Source: Dryocola clanedunensis subsp. sulfonylureivorans
Lineage (GTDB): Bacteria > Pseudomonadota > Gammaproteobacteria > Enterobacterales > Enterobacteriaceae
Length of the DNA: 64,000 nt
Assembly: GCF_016756775.1 (NCBI RefSeq)
Contig: NZ_JAERMU010000009.1
Coordinates: 1-64,000, forward strand
Direction: 5' to 3'
Part shown: positions 53,761 to 63,905 of the stretch, one piece after another
Numbering within the stretch: the first letter of the stretch is position 1
Layout: the number at the start of each line of letters is the position of its first letter
Notes under the pieces: model-generated
What the model saw: only the letters and a program-made list of their open reading frames with translations
Databases searched by the model: none
What the model was told of the DNA's origin: nothing
Translations under genes and position numbers: made by a program

Positions 53761-55413
53761 ATGGCGAACTGGTGGAAAGAGGCGGTGGCCTACCAGATTT
53801 ACCCGCGCAGCTTTAAAGACAGCAACGGCGACGGCATTGGCGATCTGAACGGCATCACCGAAAAACTCGACTACCTGAAGGATCTGGGCATCGATCTGAT
53901 CTGGATCTGCCCGATGTATAAATCCCCCAACGATGACAACGGGTACGACATCAGTGACTACCAGCAGATCATGGCTGAATTTGGCACAATGGCCGATTTT
54001 GACCGCCTGCTGGCCGAAGTTCACGCCCGCGATATGCGGCTGATTATCGATCTGGTGGTCAACCATACCTCTGACGAACATCCCTGGTTCCTGGAATCCC
54101 GCTCGTCGCGCGATAACCCGAAGCGCGACTGGTATATCTGGCGCGACGGCAAAAGCGAGATGGAGCCGAATAACTGGGAGGGGATTTTCAAAGGTTCAAC
54201 CTGGGAGTTCGACCCGAAAACCGAACAGTATTTTCTGCATCTCTTTACCCGCCGCCAGCCGGATCTGAACTGGGAAAACAAAGAGATGCGCACCGCGGTT
54301 TACGACATGATGCGCTGGTGGCTGGATAAGGGCATCGACGGTTTCCGCATCGACGCCATCGCACACCTGAAAAAAGAGCCGCAGTTCGCCGACGTGCCTA
54401 ACCCGGACGGGCTGCGCTATGCTCCATCGATGCAAAGCCATCTGAATTACGACGGGCTGCTCGACTACGTGGACGACATGAGCCGCAGCGTGCTTTCGCA
54501 CTATGACATTGTCACCGTTGGCGAAATGAACGGCCTGTATGCCGATCGCGCCGAGGAGTGGGTGGGCGAGCACCGTAACCGGCTGAGCATGGTCTTCCAG
54601 TTTGAACATGTGCGGCTGTGGGAGCCGGAAGAGGGGCTGCGCCCGGAGCCGGGCGTGCTGAAAAAGATTTTTACCGCCTGGCAGGAGGCGCTGGAAGGCA
54701 AGGGCTGGAACGCGCTGTACGTTGAAAACCACGACCTGACGCGCATTACCTCGCGCTGGGGCGACACCGAGCACCACTGGCGGGAAAGCGCCACCTGCAT
54801 TGCCGCGCTCTACTTCCTGATGCAGGGCACGCCCTTTATCTATCAGGGTCAGGAGATCGGCATGACCAACACCCGCTTCGGCGGAATAGAAGATTTTGAT
54901 GACGTGTCAGCGAAAAATATGTGGCGGGAGCTTGCGGCGCAGGGGCGAAGCGAAGAAGAGATTATCGCCTTCCTGACTAACACCGGGCGCGATAACTCCC
55001 GCACGCCAATGCAGTGGAGCAGCTGGCCGAACGCAGGCTTCAGCGACGGCGAACCGTGGTTCCCGGTCAACGCAAACTACGAGATGATTAACGTGGCCAG
55101 CCAGCAGCAGGATCCCGACTCGGTGCTGAACTTCTACCGGGCGCTGATCCAGCTGCGCAGGCAGGAGCGGGCGCTGATTTACGGACGCTACGTCCTGGAA
55201 CTGGCGGAACATTCGCAAATCTATGCTTATCGCCGCGTGCTGGCGGGGGAGCAGTTCCTGGTGCTGTGCAACATGTCGTCGAAGTCGGCGCGCTGGCCGG
55301 AGGAAGAGCTGCCGCTAAACGAGGCGCGCTGCCTGCTGGGGAACTATCCGCAGCCAGACGAGGCTTACCGGCTGCACCCCTGGGAGGCGAGGGTTTATAA
55401 GTACGGTGGCTGA
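53761..55413 (+). CDS. GH13 alpha-glucosidase 2, probably alpha-1,4/1,1-acting
   Basis: A protein of 550 residues, a paralogue of the preceding gene. Asp198 in GFRIDAIAHL, Glu255 in GEMNG and Asp325 in NHDLTR are present. Ala199 after the nucleophile is typical of alpha-1,4- or broad-specificity enzymes, which suggests trehalulose or maltose-type substrates. GGAGG precedes the ATG, 2 nt after the previous stop. The two enzymes therefore look complementary. Confidence 0.88.
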   Translation: MANWWKEAVAYQIYPRSFKDSNGDGIGDLNGITEKLDYLKDLGIDLIWICPMYKSPNDDNGYDISDYQQIMAEFGTMADFDRLLAEVHARDMRLIIDLVVNHTSDEHPWFLESRSSRDNPKRDWYIWRDGKSEMEPNNWEGIFKGSTWEFDPKTEQYFLHLFTRRQPDLNWENKEMRTAVYDMMRWWLDKGIDGFRIDAIAHLKKEPQFADVPNPDGLRYAPSMQSHLNYDGLLDYVDDMSRSVLSHYDIVTVGEMNGLYADRAEEWVGEHRNRLSMVFQFEHVRLWEPEEGLRPEPGVLKKIFTAWQEALEGKGWNALYVENHDLTRITSRWGDTEHHWRESATCIAALYFLMQGTPFIYQGQEIGMTNTRFGGIEDFDDVSAKNMWRELAAQGRSEEEIIAFLTNTGRDNSRTPMQWSSWPNAGFSDGEPWFPVNANYEMINVASQQQDPDSVLNFYRALIQLRRQERALIYGRYVLELAEHSQIYAYRRVLAGEQFLVLCNMSSKSARWPEEELPLNEARCLLGNYPQPDEAYRLHPWEARVYKYGG

Positions 55414-55432
55414 TGAAGGCTGGATTGGGCAA

Positions 55433-55459
55433 GGCGGATACGCATCAGCGCCATCCGCC
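55433..55459. repeat. REP-like inverted repeat after the sugar operon
   Basis: GGCGGAT (55433-55439) and ATCCGCC (55453-55459) form a REP-type hairpin in the gap between the operon end and the convergent rna gene. Confidence 0.65.
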
Positions 55460-55476
55460 AATAAAAATTTGCGCCG

Positions 55477-56283
55477 TTAATAACCCACGGCGTCCAGGCG
55501 GAACTGCTTCGCGCAGCTGCCCGGATTTTTTTGTGGGCTGAAAGAGCGGCTGCCCAGCGGGTCGTTAATGGTTTTTGCCCCGAGCGAAATTTGCATCTCC
55601 GTCAGGTAAGCCGGATTACCGTTACAGGTGAGCTTCACGGCTTTTACCGCATCGCTGCCCCAGCTGTTCTCCAGCGCATTATTGAAGGCTTTGCGGGTCA
55701 CCACTTTGCCGTAGTTCTGCGCCAGAAACGCCCCAAACTTGCTCTCTTTAAACTCGGTATTCAGACGGACCATGGTGCCAAAATAGGCGTTGGGATCGAA
55801 GCCAAAGCAGGCGCCGTGTTTGGCGTACTCATAACGTTCCAGACAAGACTGACCGCCAGCGCCAGGCATGACGCCGGACAGCTTTGATGCCATTTCTACC
55901 GACATGCCAGTTTCCGGCGCGCTGCATTTTTTAGAACCGCGCGCTTCCGGCATATTGGGCACCGGGCGGGTCGCGCAGCCATAACGCATCCAGCGTCGGG
56001 CATCCACCCCGCGAGAGGCAACGGATTTTGGCAATCCAGCCCACAGGCCATGTACCGTCAGAAAGGCGCGTTTATCAGCCTCTTCATGTTGGGTTTTGCA
56101 CTCATCTGGCTCGTGGCGGTTGCGCTCATGCATGTTCTGACAAAAACCGGTTTGCCAGGAAAGCGCCAGCACATAGGTGTCAAAGTCACCGTACTGGGTT
56201 GGCTGTAACGGGTCCGCCTGGGCAAACAAGCTGGTGGTAAGCGTAGTGGTCAGGAGCAGGGCGTTGCGCCACGTCGATTTCAT
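55477..56283 (-). CDS. rna: Ribonuclease I
   Basis: A protein of 268 residues, the same length as E. coli RNase I. A signal peptide ends at about Ala23. The RNase T2 active-site boxes FLTVHGLW (His78) and YEYAKHGAC (Glu152, His156) are intact, as are many Cys. It degrades RNA without base specificity in the periplasm. Confidence 0.95.
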   Translation of the reverse strand: MKSTWRNALLLTTTLTTSLFAQADPLQPTQYGDFDTYVLALSWQTGFCQNMHERNRHEPDECKTQHEEADKRAFLTVHGLWAGLPKSVASRGVDARRWMRYGCATRPVPNMPEARGSKKCSAPETGMSVEMASKLSGVMPGAGGQSCLERYEYAKHGACFGFDPNAYFGTMVRLNTEFKESKFGAFLAQNYGKVVTRKAFNNALENSWGSDAVKAVKLTCNGNPAYLTEMQISLGAKTINDPLGSRSFSPQKNPGSCAKQFRLDAVGY

Positions 56284-56337
56284 GCGGTCTCTCGTTCCGT
56301 TCGGTAAAAAGTTCCAGTAAGTGAACTATTTAAGCAT

Positions 56338-56362
56338 AAAAAAAGCGCCGTAGAGCGGCGCT
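56338..56362 (-). terminator. Terminator of dcuC
   Basis: Read leftward, AGCGCCG-CTCTA-CGGCGCT followed by seven T. Confidence 0.92.
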
Positions 56363-56389
56363 CAGTATTAAAAATAAACTTCCTTTATC

Positions 56390-57766
56390 TTAAGGCACCA
56401 GGGCTGCGGACGGCACCAGAATCTCTGTCGCGATAATAACGACCAGCAGGCCAACGGCAATGGGCACGGAGGTGCGTTTTACCACTTCGAACGGCGAAAT
56501 TTTTGCCATACCTGCCACGGCGACCACAACGCCGGATACCGGAGAAATGGTGCGACCCAGATTGGAGGCCTGAAGCATAGGTATCGCCAGGTAAGCCGGG
56601 TTGATGCCCGAAGAGTGTGCGAGCTTAGGGATCATCTCCACAAAGGCGTAGAACGGTGCGTTACCGGAACCGGTGGTCATCGCCGCCAGCATGGTGAGCA
56701 CAACAAGAACCAGCATCAGAATGATACTTGCAGACCCAAACGAGGTTGCAAGCGTAATCAGACTCTGGATAAAGCCGATGGTGCTAAGCCCCTGGGCAAA
56801 GACACCGGCCGCAACCAGCAGCATAACCACGTTGGCAAAAGCATCAGCCATGCCGCGGTAGCAGACTTCCAGACCGGAAAAGACATGCTGTGCACTGAAG
56901 CTACGGCAGAATTCAATGATTGCGGCTATCAGGATACAAATCACCAGAATAGCGATGATATGGAGCTGCGGGCCCCATTTGCCGTCAAAAATCAGTACGC
57001 CGATTATGGGCGTAAAGGGCAGGATGGCATAGAAAGAGGGGGCGGTCGTCTGGATTTCACTGACGTCGAGCATCTCGTGGCTGATGTTCTCTTTTTTATC
57101 CAGATAGCGCTGCCAGAAGAAGTGTGCAATCGCCATCGCGATAATCGCCGCCACGGAAATCGGTACCGTGGTTTTAAAAGCGAAATCGACCAGCGACATT
57201 TCTGCCGCTTTCGCCGCCAGCACCACGTCACCGGACGTTGGCGAAAGGATAATGGCCGCTGGGGAGGCGCAGATAGCCGCTGCCGCGCCACGGCTGATCC
57301 CGACGTTGACCATGACCGGGAACAACGTTGCCATCAGCAGCACGCCCAGACCGGTTGCGGAGGAAACCGCGAGGGACATCAGGCAGGCCACAAAATAGGC
57401 AGCAATCATCAGAATATAAGGGGAGTTGATAAACTTCAGTGGCTTAGAGGCGAGTTTAACCACCATGTCATTCGCGCCGATATGTGTCATATAGGCGGCA
57501 AAACCACACAGCATCATAATCATCATGCCAAGATCGCCGCCGCGGCTCATCAGCAGGATTTTGACGTATTCGACGATATCCGTTGCGTTATAACCGGTGC
57601 TCTCTGCGCTGGCCGGTAAAACCTTGTGGCCCATCAATGCGCTAACTATCAGTAGCAATAAGCCGCCGACGAAAAGTACCCCGGTCGCAGAGTAGCCTTT
57701 GATGATGTAGCGGGCCACACCCACAATCACCACAATCCCAATCAGTAGTTCCAGAAAAGTAAGCAT
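56390..57766 (-). CDS. dcuC: C4-dicarboxylate transporter DcuC
   Basis: A protein of 458 residues (E. coli DcuC has 461), near identical in many membrane segments (GVARYIIKGYSATGVLFVGG, HIGANDMVVKLASKPL). It exports succinate during fermentation and can exchange dicarboxylates. The ATG at 57766 with GGGAG upstream matches the E. coli N-terminus; a longer frame upstream does not. Confidence 0.95.
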   Translation of the reverse strand: MLTFLELLIGIVVIVGVARYIIKGYSATGVLFVGGLLLLIVSALMGHKVLPASAESTGYNATDIVEYVKILLMSRGGDLGMMIMMLCGFAAYMTHIGANDMVVKLASKPLKFINSPYILMIAAYFVACLMSLAVSSATGLGVLLMATLFPVMVNVGISRGAAAAICASPAAIILSPTSGDVVLAAKAAEMSLVDFAFKTTVPISVAAIIAMAIAHFFWQRYLDKKENISHEMLDVSEIQTTAPSFYAILPFTPIIGVLIFDGKWGPQLHIIAILVICILIAAIIEFCRSFSAQHVFSGLEVCYRGMADAFANVVMLLVAAGVFAQGLSTIGFIQSLITLATSFGSASIILMLVLVVLTMLAAMTTGSGNAPFYAFVEMIPKLAHSSGINPAYLAIPMLQASNLGRTISPVSGVVVAVAGMAKISPFEVVKRTSVPIAVGLLVVIIATEILVPSAALVP

Positions 57767-58518
57767 AATCTCCCCCGTTGCGCTGAGCGATGCCCCATCG
57801 CAACCGCATGCCTGAAAAATAAACAATAGTGACCTTTGCAGCCTTCTGCAAAGCGGTAGAAATGTGCCTGAGTGAACAATACGTTTTTCTGATAGGGGTC
57901 AATTTTCACTGACTCTCCCTGTCAGAGGTGGCGCTTTTGCGGGCAACCCGGCAATTATGACATTTAATGATTGATTGTAGTTATTTATTACAGGCCAAAA
58001 TTATCGCTATTTCTGCGTAAAGAGCTGTCTATGTTGCGTTGATGTTGATTTTTTGTTTGTCATCTTCGTTGGGCTCAACGACTTAACCAAATGACAGGTT
58101 AGAAATAAAATGCATGCCAATACAATCAGGGGCTATTTCTTTAGCCGTAATCTTAATTACACCAATGGGCGCGAGAATACTTGTTTTTTATTATTATACG
58201 GTAAGGTGACCATTATTATTTACCACCAGGTTTACGCGTCTTATCAATTAATAGTTAGCAACTTAAGCGTCTTGGGATCGGAACTAGCTACGCTGCTGTA
58301 AGTCACAGGAACTACGCCGGTAGAGCTTCTGCCAGTCACCCGTGGAATCGCTAATAATAGAAATAGATAAGTAGGAATTATCGTATATCAATGGATAAGA
58401 GAAGACGCTTCCTTACAGGGTGAAGCATTAACTTTAAGACTTTGCCATAAACTTGTTAAGGTTTCATTAAGTTAAAATTTGCTAAGCTTTATCGCTTATT
58501 TTGACGTGGTATAAAACT
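57767..58518. other. Long spacer between dcuC and pagP
   Basis: AT-rich and without a supported gene. A PhoP-box candidate lies at its right end. A 63-codon frame at 58110-58301 has no ribosome site and no recognisable similarity. Confidence 0.5.
58460..58476 (+). promoter_or_regulatory. Possible PhoP box upstream of pagP
   Basis: GGTTTC-ATTAA-GTTAAA is an imperfect direct repeat of the (T/G)GTTTA half-site with 5-nt spacing, at a position that fits activation of pagP by PhoP/PhoQ in related species. Confidence 0.4.
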
Positions 58519-59091
58519 GTGAATCTGACAAGAAAGTTAATTATTTTAATAGGATTATTATTCTCGGTGGCTACAGCGCCTTATAGCTCTGCGGCAGAGC
58601 AGGGATTTTTTAGCAAGAACTGGCAAATTTTTTCTGACAACGTGTCGCAAACCTGGAACGCACCCGAGCATTATGACCTGTATGTCCCGGCGATCACCTG
58701 GCATGCCCGTTTTGCGTACGATAAAGAAAAGACCGATCTCTATAATGAGCGGCCCTGGGGCGCAGGCTTCGGACAGTCTCGCTGGGATGATCAAGGCAAC
58801 TGGCATGGAATCTATCTGATGGCCTTTAAAGACTCTTACAACAAGTGGGAGCCGATTGGCGGCTACGGCTGGGAGAAAACATGGCGTCCCCTGGCTGACG
58901 AGCGTTTCCACCTTGGGCTGGGTTATACCGTCGGGGCCACAGCACGCGATAACTGGAACTATATTCCTGTGCCGGTCCTTCTGCCGCTGGCCTCGATAGG
59001 CTATGGTCCGGCGACCTTCCAGATGACCTACATTCCCGGCACCTATAACAATGGCAATGTGTATTTCGCGTGGCTGCGCTTCCAGTTTTAA
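58519..59091 (+). CDS. pagP: Lipid A palmitoyltransferase PagP
   Basis: A protein of about 190 residues from GTG 58519 with a signal peptide ending about SSAA-E. The mature part matches E. coli PagP closely ([52 protein letters not shown]). It is an eight-stranded outer-membrane barrel that transfers palmitate to lipid A. The start codon is uncertain; TTG 58501 is an alternative. Confidence 0.92.
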   Translation: MNLTRKLIILIGLLFSVATAPYSSAAEQGFFSKNWQIFSDNVSQTWNAPEHYDLYVPAITWHARFAYDKEKTDLYNERPWGAGFGQSRWDDQGNWHGIYLMAFKDSYNKWEPIGGYGWEKTWRPLADERFHLGLGYTVGATARDNWNYIPVPVLLPLASIGYGPATFQMTYIPGTYNNGNVYFAWLRFQF

Positions 59092-59285
59092 GGGGAAGCA
59101 AACGGGGGAGAAGAGACGGAAATTTCTCCTACTCCGAAATGGGTACAGAGGGGTGTTTAACAGAAGGGAAAAATCGCGACTTTTGTCACTTTTTCACGTT
59201 TCTGGACTGGACAAAATGCACCACAATTGGTGTACTGATTGGCGACACAGCATTTGTGTCTATTTTTCATGTAAAGGTAATTTTG

Positions 59286-59495
59286 ATGTCTAAGATTAAA
59301 GGTAACGTTAAGTGGTTTAATGAGTCCAAAGGCTTTGGTTTCATTACTCCGGAAGATGGCAGCAAAGATGTGTTCGTACACTTCTCTGCAATCCAGAGCA
59401 ATGGTTTCAAAACCCTGGCTGAAGGCCAGCGCGTTGAGTTCGAAATCACTAACGGTGCCAAAGGCCCTTCTGCTGCAAACGTAATGCCTGTCTAA
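59286..59495 (+). CDS. cspE: Cold shock-like protein CspE
   Basis: A protein of 69 residues, as E. coli CspE. RNP1 (KGFGFI) and RNP2 (VFVHF) are intact. It binds nucleic acid and melts RNA structure. AAGG lies before the ATG at 59286. A long 5' leader of about 190 nt precedes it, usual for the family. Confidence 0.95.
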   Translation: MSKIKGNVKWFNESKGFGFITPEDGSKDVFVHFSAIQSNGFKTLAEGQRVEFEITNGAKGPSAANVMPV

Positions 59496-59516
59496 GGCGC
59501 TACAGGCAGAATATAA

Positions 59517-59541
59517 AAACCCGCTAAGGCGGGTTTTTTTT
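59517..59541 (+). terminator. Terminator of cspE
   Basis: ACCCGC-TAAG-GCGGGT followed by eight T. Confidence 0.95.
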
Positions 59542-59563
59542 CGGCCATTTTCCGGGTTAACGC

Positions 59564-59656
59564 TTATGCAAATAAGTACAGCTTAAGAAAACAGAGCACC
59601 GCCAGCGCGCTAACCAGCAACGCTGCTGTACCAAAAATCTGTTCTTTCATCGCCAT
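59564..59656 (-). CDS. Small membrane protein (30 residues)
   Basis: Leftward ATG at 59656 with GAGG 9 nt upstream; begins MAMKEQIFGTAALLVSALAV and ends LYLFA. It is a single transmembrane helix after a short polar start. It lies between convergent cspE and crcB, where annotation tools usually leave a gap. Family not recognised. Confidence 0.6.
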   Translation of the reverse strand: MAMKEQIFGTAALLVSALAVLCFLKLYLFA

Positions 59657-59727
59657 ATCCGTACCCTCATAGTTGTTTTTACGGATACTGGCAGACAAAG
59701 ATTAAGCGAACATTAACGTACCTGCTG

Positions 59728-60111
59728 TTAGTGGCTGGTCGCTAATGAAACTAACCAGAATGCGATCGCGGTCATCATAAAGGAACCTAACATGTTCACC
59801 AGAACGTTAAGTCCCGCCCAGGCCAGGCGTCCATCCTGAAGCAGGTAAACAACCTCGGCAGAGAAAGTCGAAAACGTGGTCAATCCGCCGCAGAACCCGG
59901 TGGTGATCAGTAGCTTCCAGACGGGATCAAGGTGGATCAGACGGCTAAACGTTGCAAGACCCAGGCCAATAATAAAAGCACCGATAAGGTTAGCAGTCAG
60001 CGTACCGATGGGGATGGCGCTGTGTACGGGGTTAAGTTTCAGGCTCAGGAACCAGCGCAGCACGCTGCCAGTACCACCACCGATAAATACGGCTAAAAGT
60101 ATTTGAAGCAC
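59728..60111 (-). CDS. crcB: Fluoride channel CrcB (Fluc)
   Basis: A protein of 127 residues with four membrane segments and the motif [15 protein letters not shown] that lines the fluoride pore. It exports fluoride as a dual-topology dimer. No fluoride riboswitch is seen in the 100 bp before it. Confidence 0.94.
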   Translation of the reverse strand: MLQILLAVFIGGGTGSVLRWFLSLKLNPVHSAIPIGTLTANLIGAFIIGLGLATFSRLIHLDPVWKLLITTGFCGGLTTFSTFSAEVVYLLQDGRLAWAGLNVLVNMLGSFMMTAIAFWLVSLATSH

Positions 60112-60214
60112 GGCTCTTCTCGCTTTTCATTCTTCGTGCCGGGAGTGTAGCGCTCGCCCAACTTGTTTTACAGCCTGTATACTGAAATTCATCATCGGGC
60201 AAAAGGGCGTAGAA

Positions 60215-61003
60215 ATGAAAGTTGCGGTTGGACAGTTTGCTGTAGGTAAGGTCTGGCAGGAGAATGCGCAAACTTGCACAGGGCTTATGGCACAGGCAGC
60301 CTCGGCCGGAGCGGCAATGCTGGTGTTACCCGAAGCGCTGCTGGCACGTGACGATAACGATCCTGATTTGTCGGTAAAGTCAGCACAGGCGGCAAACGGC
60401 GGATTCCTCAACTTGCTGCTGGAAGAGAGCCGCAAGAGCACGCTGACAACCATTCTGACGCTTCACGTGCGTACCACTGCGGGCAGAGCGGCTAATACGC
60501 TCTTTGCCCTGCGCGGTGGCGAAGTGATTGCCCGCTACCAAAAGATCCATCTGTATGACGCGTTTAATGTGCAGGAGTCGCGGCTGGTCGATGCCGGCAA
60601 ACAGGTCGCACCGTTAATTGAGGTGGCAGGCATGAAAGTTGGCCTGCTGACCTGTTACGATCTTCGCTTTCCTGAGATGGCGTTAAGTCTGGCTCTGACC
60701 GGGGCTGAGGTGCTCGTGCTTCCCGCGGCATGGCTTCGGGGCGCACATAAAGAGTTACATTGGTCCACGTTATTGATCGCGCGCGCACTTGATACAACCT
60801 GTTATGTGGTAGCATCCGGCGAGTGTGGCAACAGAAATATTGGTCAAAGTAAGGTTATCGATCCTCTGGGAGTGACGATTGCCGGTGCAGCAGAGGCACC
60901 TGCGCTTTTCTTTGCTGAGCTGGAGAGTCAGCGAATAACCGATGTACGCGCCATGCTGCCGGTACTACAAAATCGGCGTTTCAGCGGTCCGGTGCTGGAG
61001 TGA
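60215..61003 (+). CDS. ybeM: Deaminated glutathione amidase (nitrilase family) YbeM
   Basis: A protein of 262 residues with the nitrilase triad Glu40 (LPEALL), Lys110 (YQKIHLYD) and Cys147 ([11 protein letters not shown]). It hydrolyses deaminated glutathione, a transaminase by-product. The gene is intact here, whereas the E. coli K-12 copy is disrupted. Confidence 0.93.
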   Translation: MKVAVGQFAVGKVWQENAQTCTGLMAQAASAGAAMLVLPEALLARDDNDPDLSVKSAQAANGGFLNLLLEESRKSTLTTILTLHVRTTAGRAANTLFALRGGEVIARYQKIHLYDAFNVQESRLVDAGKQVAPLIEVAGMKVGLLTCYDLRFPEMALSLALTGAEVLVLPAAWLRGAHKELHWSTLLIARALDTTCYVVASGECGNRNIGQSKVIDPLGVTIAGAAEAPALFFAELESQRITDVRAMLPVLQNRRFSGPVLE

Positions 61004-61130
61004 TGGTTTTTTAATCGGTTCTTGATTCACCTTGTTACAGATTGCTATTGTGTTGCGTAAGCTTTTGACCGTTAATTAGCTCAGATTATTTTTCGCCGTC
61101 TCCGCGGCAAATTGACTTAAGAAGGTAGGT

Positions 61131-61334
61131 ATGGGAGAGATTAGCATTACTAAGCTGCTGGTTATCGGCGCACTGATTGTATTGTTATTTGGCACCAAGA
61201 AGTTACGTTCGCTGGGAGGCGATTTGGGTACGGCAATCAAAGGCTTTAAAAAGGCCATGAATGACGATGACACCTCGGCAAAGCCTGCTTCAGGCAGCGA
61301 AGCGCCTGCGGAACGTATCTCGCATAAAGACTGA
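61131..61334 (+). CDS. tatE: Sec-independent translocase subunit TatE
   Basis: A protein of 67 residues with one N-terminal membrane helix and an amphipathic helix ([20 protein letters not shown]) of the TatA/E type. It contributes to export of folded proteins. AGGTAGGT precedes the ATG. Confidence 0.95.
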   Translation: MGEISITKLLVIGALIVLLFGTKKLRSLGGDLGTAIKGFKKAMNDDDTSAKPASGSEAPAERISHKD

Positions 61335-61363
61335 TTTCGGGACAACTCTTTTGTCTCAGGAAT

Positions 61364-61394
61364 AAAAAAACCGGCACTCAGTGGCCGGTTTTTT
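61364..61394. terminator. Bidirectional terminator between tatE and lipA
   Basis: ACCGGC-ACTCAGTG-GCCGGT flanked by A-run on the left and six T on the right. Confidence 0.92.
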
Positions 61395-61432
61395 ATTGCT
61401 CCAGTGAGCATGTGTAATTATTTGTTACCCGT

Positions 61433-62398
61433 TTACTTCACTTCCATACCTTTTGCCTGCAGGTCAGCATGGTAGGAAGAGCGGACAAACGGGCCACAGG
61501 CGGCATGGGTGAAGCCCATTGCCAGCGCCTCTGCTTTCATCTCTTCGAATTCATCCGGGCTGACATAACGCTGAACTGGCAGGTGGTGACGGCTTGGCTG
61601 TAGATACTGGCCCAGCGTCAACATGGTCACACCGTGACGACGAAGATCGCGCATTACTTCAACGATTTCTTCGTTGGTTTCACCCAGGCCAACCATCAGT
61701 CCCGACTTGGTCGGAATATCCGGATGGGCTTCTTTAAAGCGCTCGAGCAGCTTCAGCGACCAGTTGTAATCTGCACCAGGGCGAACTTTGCGATAAATGC
61801 GCGGCACGTTTTCCAGGTTGTGGTTAAAGACGTCCGGAGGAGTGGCGGTGAGGATCTCTAAGGCACGATCCATACGTCCACGGAAATCAGGAACCAGCGT
61901 TTCGATTTTAATGGTTGGGTTCTTTTCACGAATAGCTGCAATACAGTCCGCAAAGTGCTGGGCACCTCCGTCGCGCAGATCGTCACGGTCAACCGAGGTG
62001 ATGACGACATAACGCAGTGCCATATCGGCAATGGTCTGTGCCAGTTTAACCGGCTCGTTAGCATCAGGTGCTACCGGGCGGCCGTGGGCAACATCGCAGA
62101 ATGGGCAGCGGCGGGTACAAATTGCGCCCAGGATCATAAAGGTTGCCGTACCGTGGTTGAAGCATTCGGCCAGGTTTGGACATGACGCTTCTTCGCAGAC
62201 GGAGTGCAAACCATTTTTACGCATGGCGGCTTTGATACCCTGGATACGGGTAGAGTCAGAAGGAAGTTTGATTTTCATCCATTCTGGCTTTCTTAACAGC
62301 TCCTGGCGCTCTGTCACCACGTTTTTGACCGGGATCAGAGCCATTTTGTCGGCGTCGCGGTACTTAACGCCGCGCTCCATTACGATGGGTTTACTCAT
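61433..62398 (-). CDS. lipA: Lipoyl synthase LipA
   Basis: A protein of 321 residues (as E. coli). Auxiliary cluster Cys68, 73, 79 ([12 protein letters not shown]) and radical-SAM cluster Cys94, 98, 101 (CTRRCPFC) are at the same positions as in E. coli. It inserts two sulphurs into octanoyl groups to make lipoate. Confidence 0.97.
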   Translation of the reverse strand: MSKPIVMERGVKYRDADKMALIPVKNVVTERQELLRKPEWMKIKLPSDSTRIQGIKAAMRKNGLHSVCEEASCPNLAECFNHGTATFMILGAICTRRCPFCDVAHGRPVAPDANEPVKLAQTIADMALRYVVITSVDRDDLRDGGAQHFADCIAAIREKNPTIKIETLVPDFRGRMDRALEILTATPPDVFNHNLENVPRIYRKVRPGADYNWSLKLLERFKEAHPDIPTKSGLMVGLGETNEEIVEVMRDLRRHGVTMLTLGQYLQPSRHHLPVQRYVSPDEFEEMKAEALAMGFTHAACGPFVRSSYHADLQAKGMEVK

Positions 62399-62599
62399 AT
62401 CGTGCGTATTCCAGTTGCGGATAACGAAGTCAGGCTGATGGAATTCAAGTTAGTGTTAGATTTATCAACTATTTTTGAATTTTCGCTGCGAAGTATAACA
62501 TTACTCCCGGGGAGAGATCAGCCACACTGTGCAGGAAACGGGGAAAGAATTGTAAATGAGTTGTTGTTTTCTGTTCTGGTACGGTTAAAGAGCAGAAAC

Positions 62600-62628
62600 C
62601 AGCCCCTTGCTGGGTTAGCAAGAGGCTC
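62600..62628 (-). terminator. Probable terminator of ybeF
   Basis: Read leftward, AGCCTCTTGCT pairs with AGCAAGGGGCT (one mismatch), just after the ybeF stop; only a short T-run follows. Confidence 0.5.
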
Positions 62629-62632
62629 AATA

Positions 62633-63595
62633 TTAGCTTGTCTGAAACTCGCTGCGCACGGCATCTATCACTTCCTGTAACACGATATCGCGCATGCTGA
62701 GCTTATTGAAATGCAGGTTGTAGTCGATGCTTGCTGTCGTGAAGATCGTGCTTTGTATCTCACGCAGTCCGAAGGTCGCACTGAACATCTCAAACAGCCT
62801 GTAGGGCATAAAACCAATCAAGTCGCTGCTGCCAAGCACCGAGGCGACGGTCACGAAGTTGTAGCTGCCAAAAGTGATTTGCCGCTGCGGGAAAAGTTCG
62901 CTGATCAACTGACGGATATCGCGCAGCAGGTCATCTTGCAGGATCAGGAACGTGTGTTCTGCCGCGCGCATATCTTCCAGCGTCTGATGCGACTGAAGTA
63001 CTGGATGATCTTTACGGCAAACAGCAATGATTCTGTCTTCAAAGAGTTTCTGCGTGGCGATGCTGCGCCCGGAATGGTGGTTGACGTCAATCAGCATGTC
63101 CGTCTGGAATTGAGCAAGCTGCGATTCACCATCGACAATTGGAATATTTCGGATGAGCAGCCTGGAATTTACGCGTTGAATAACAGAATATATTTTCGGT
63201 ATCAGCAGTGCGCCCACGGTGGGTTGAGTAGCAATAGTTATCGTGCGCTGCTTTCCAAAAGAATTATTAATATCCAGCGCGCTTAGAATCGACTCTAACC
63301 CCTGGCTAATATATTCATGCAAATGTGCCGCATACGCCGTGGGAGCAACCCCTTGCCCTTTACGAATAAAGAGTGGGTCCGGGAAAATAAGGCGCAGTTT
63401 CTGAATGGATTGACTGATGGCTGAAGGGGTTAGATTCAGCACTTTCGCGGCGTTTACAATGCCTTTATGCACATAAACAGCTTCAAATATCGTCAATAAG
63501 TTGAGATCTACATTACGTAATGTTTTAAAAACTGGATGATTATTCTTATCGTCTCGGTCCATGACTTTATTCTCTGATGTTGGGGGGATACCCAT
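62633..63595 (-). CDS. ybeF: LysR-family regulator YbeF
   Basis: A protein of 320 residues. The N-terminal winged helix (NLLTIFEAVYVHKGIVNAAK, LTPSAISQSIQKLR) is close to E. coli YbeF, and the C-terminal substrate-binding domain is more diverged. GGAGG lies 6 nt before the ATG at 63595, which decides the start over a further-upstream ATG and a downstream one at 63562. Target genes are unknown. Confidence 0.92.
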   Translation of the reverse strand: MGIPPTSENKVMDRDDKNNHPVFKTLRNVDLNLLTIFEAVYVHKGIVNAAKVLNLTPSAISQSIQKLRLIFPDPLFIRKGQGVAPTAYAAHLHEYISQGLESILSALDINNSFGKQRTITIATQPTVGALLIPKIYSVIQRVNSRLLIRNIPIVDGESQLAQFQTDMLIDVNHHSGRSIATQKLFEDRIIAVCRKDHPVLQSHQTLEDMRAAEHTFLILQDDLLRDIRQLISELFPQRQITFGSYNFVTVASVLGSSDLIGFMPYRLFEMFSATFGLREIQSTIFTTASIDYNLHFNKLSMRDIVLQEVIDAVRSEFQTS

Positions 63596-63905
63596 GCTCA
63601 GCCTCCAGAAACATTCACTTGATGAATGCCATCTCCCGCTTGAAGTCGTTAATATTCCGCCCCAAGTGTAGCAACTCAGCACCAGCGAGGTGCGGTAATG
63701 ACAAAATGAAATAGGTCTATTAACGGACCGAGGAGTCCTGGGCAGGAGCCTGCGCTCTTTTTAGTAGCGCAGCTGAACTAATCATTAAGCAGTAGATGAT
63801 AATTATCTGGGGAGGAAAATGGAATGCGCAAAATCCTAAAAAAAAGAGGAATAATCCTGAAAAGTATCTTATTTTTGTAAAGATCCCCGTATTCACGGGG
63901 CTTAT
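63596..63905. other. Spacer between lipB and ybeF
   Basis: No gene is supported. It contains a 7-bp hairpin (63750-63756/63766-63772) and a GC stem after lipB (CCCCGT/ACGGGG, 63885-63900). Confidence 0.5.

Noticed and set aside
58110..58301. 63-codon frame between dcuC and pagP
   Set aside because: No ribosome site, AT-rich chance composition, no recognisable family.
59990..60214. Fluoride riboswitch for crcB
   Set aside because: The conserved pseudoknot core is not seen upstream of crcB on the leftward strand.
63790..63812. GATGATAATTATCTGG considered as a Fur box
   Set aside because: Only the central palindrome fits; outer positions do not match the 19-bp consensus.
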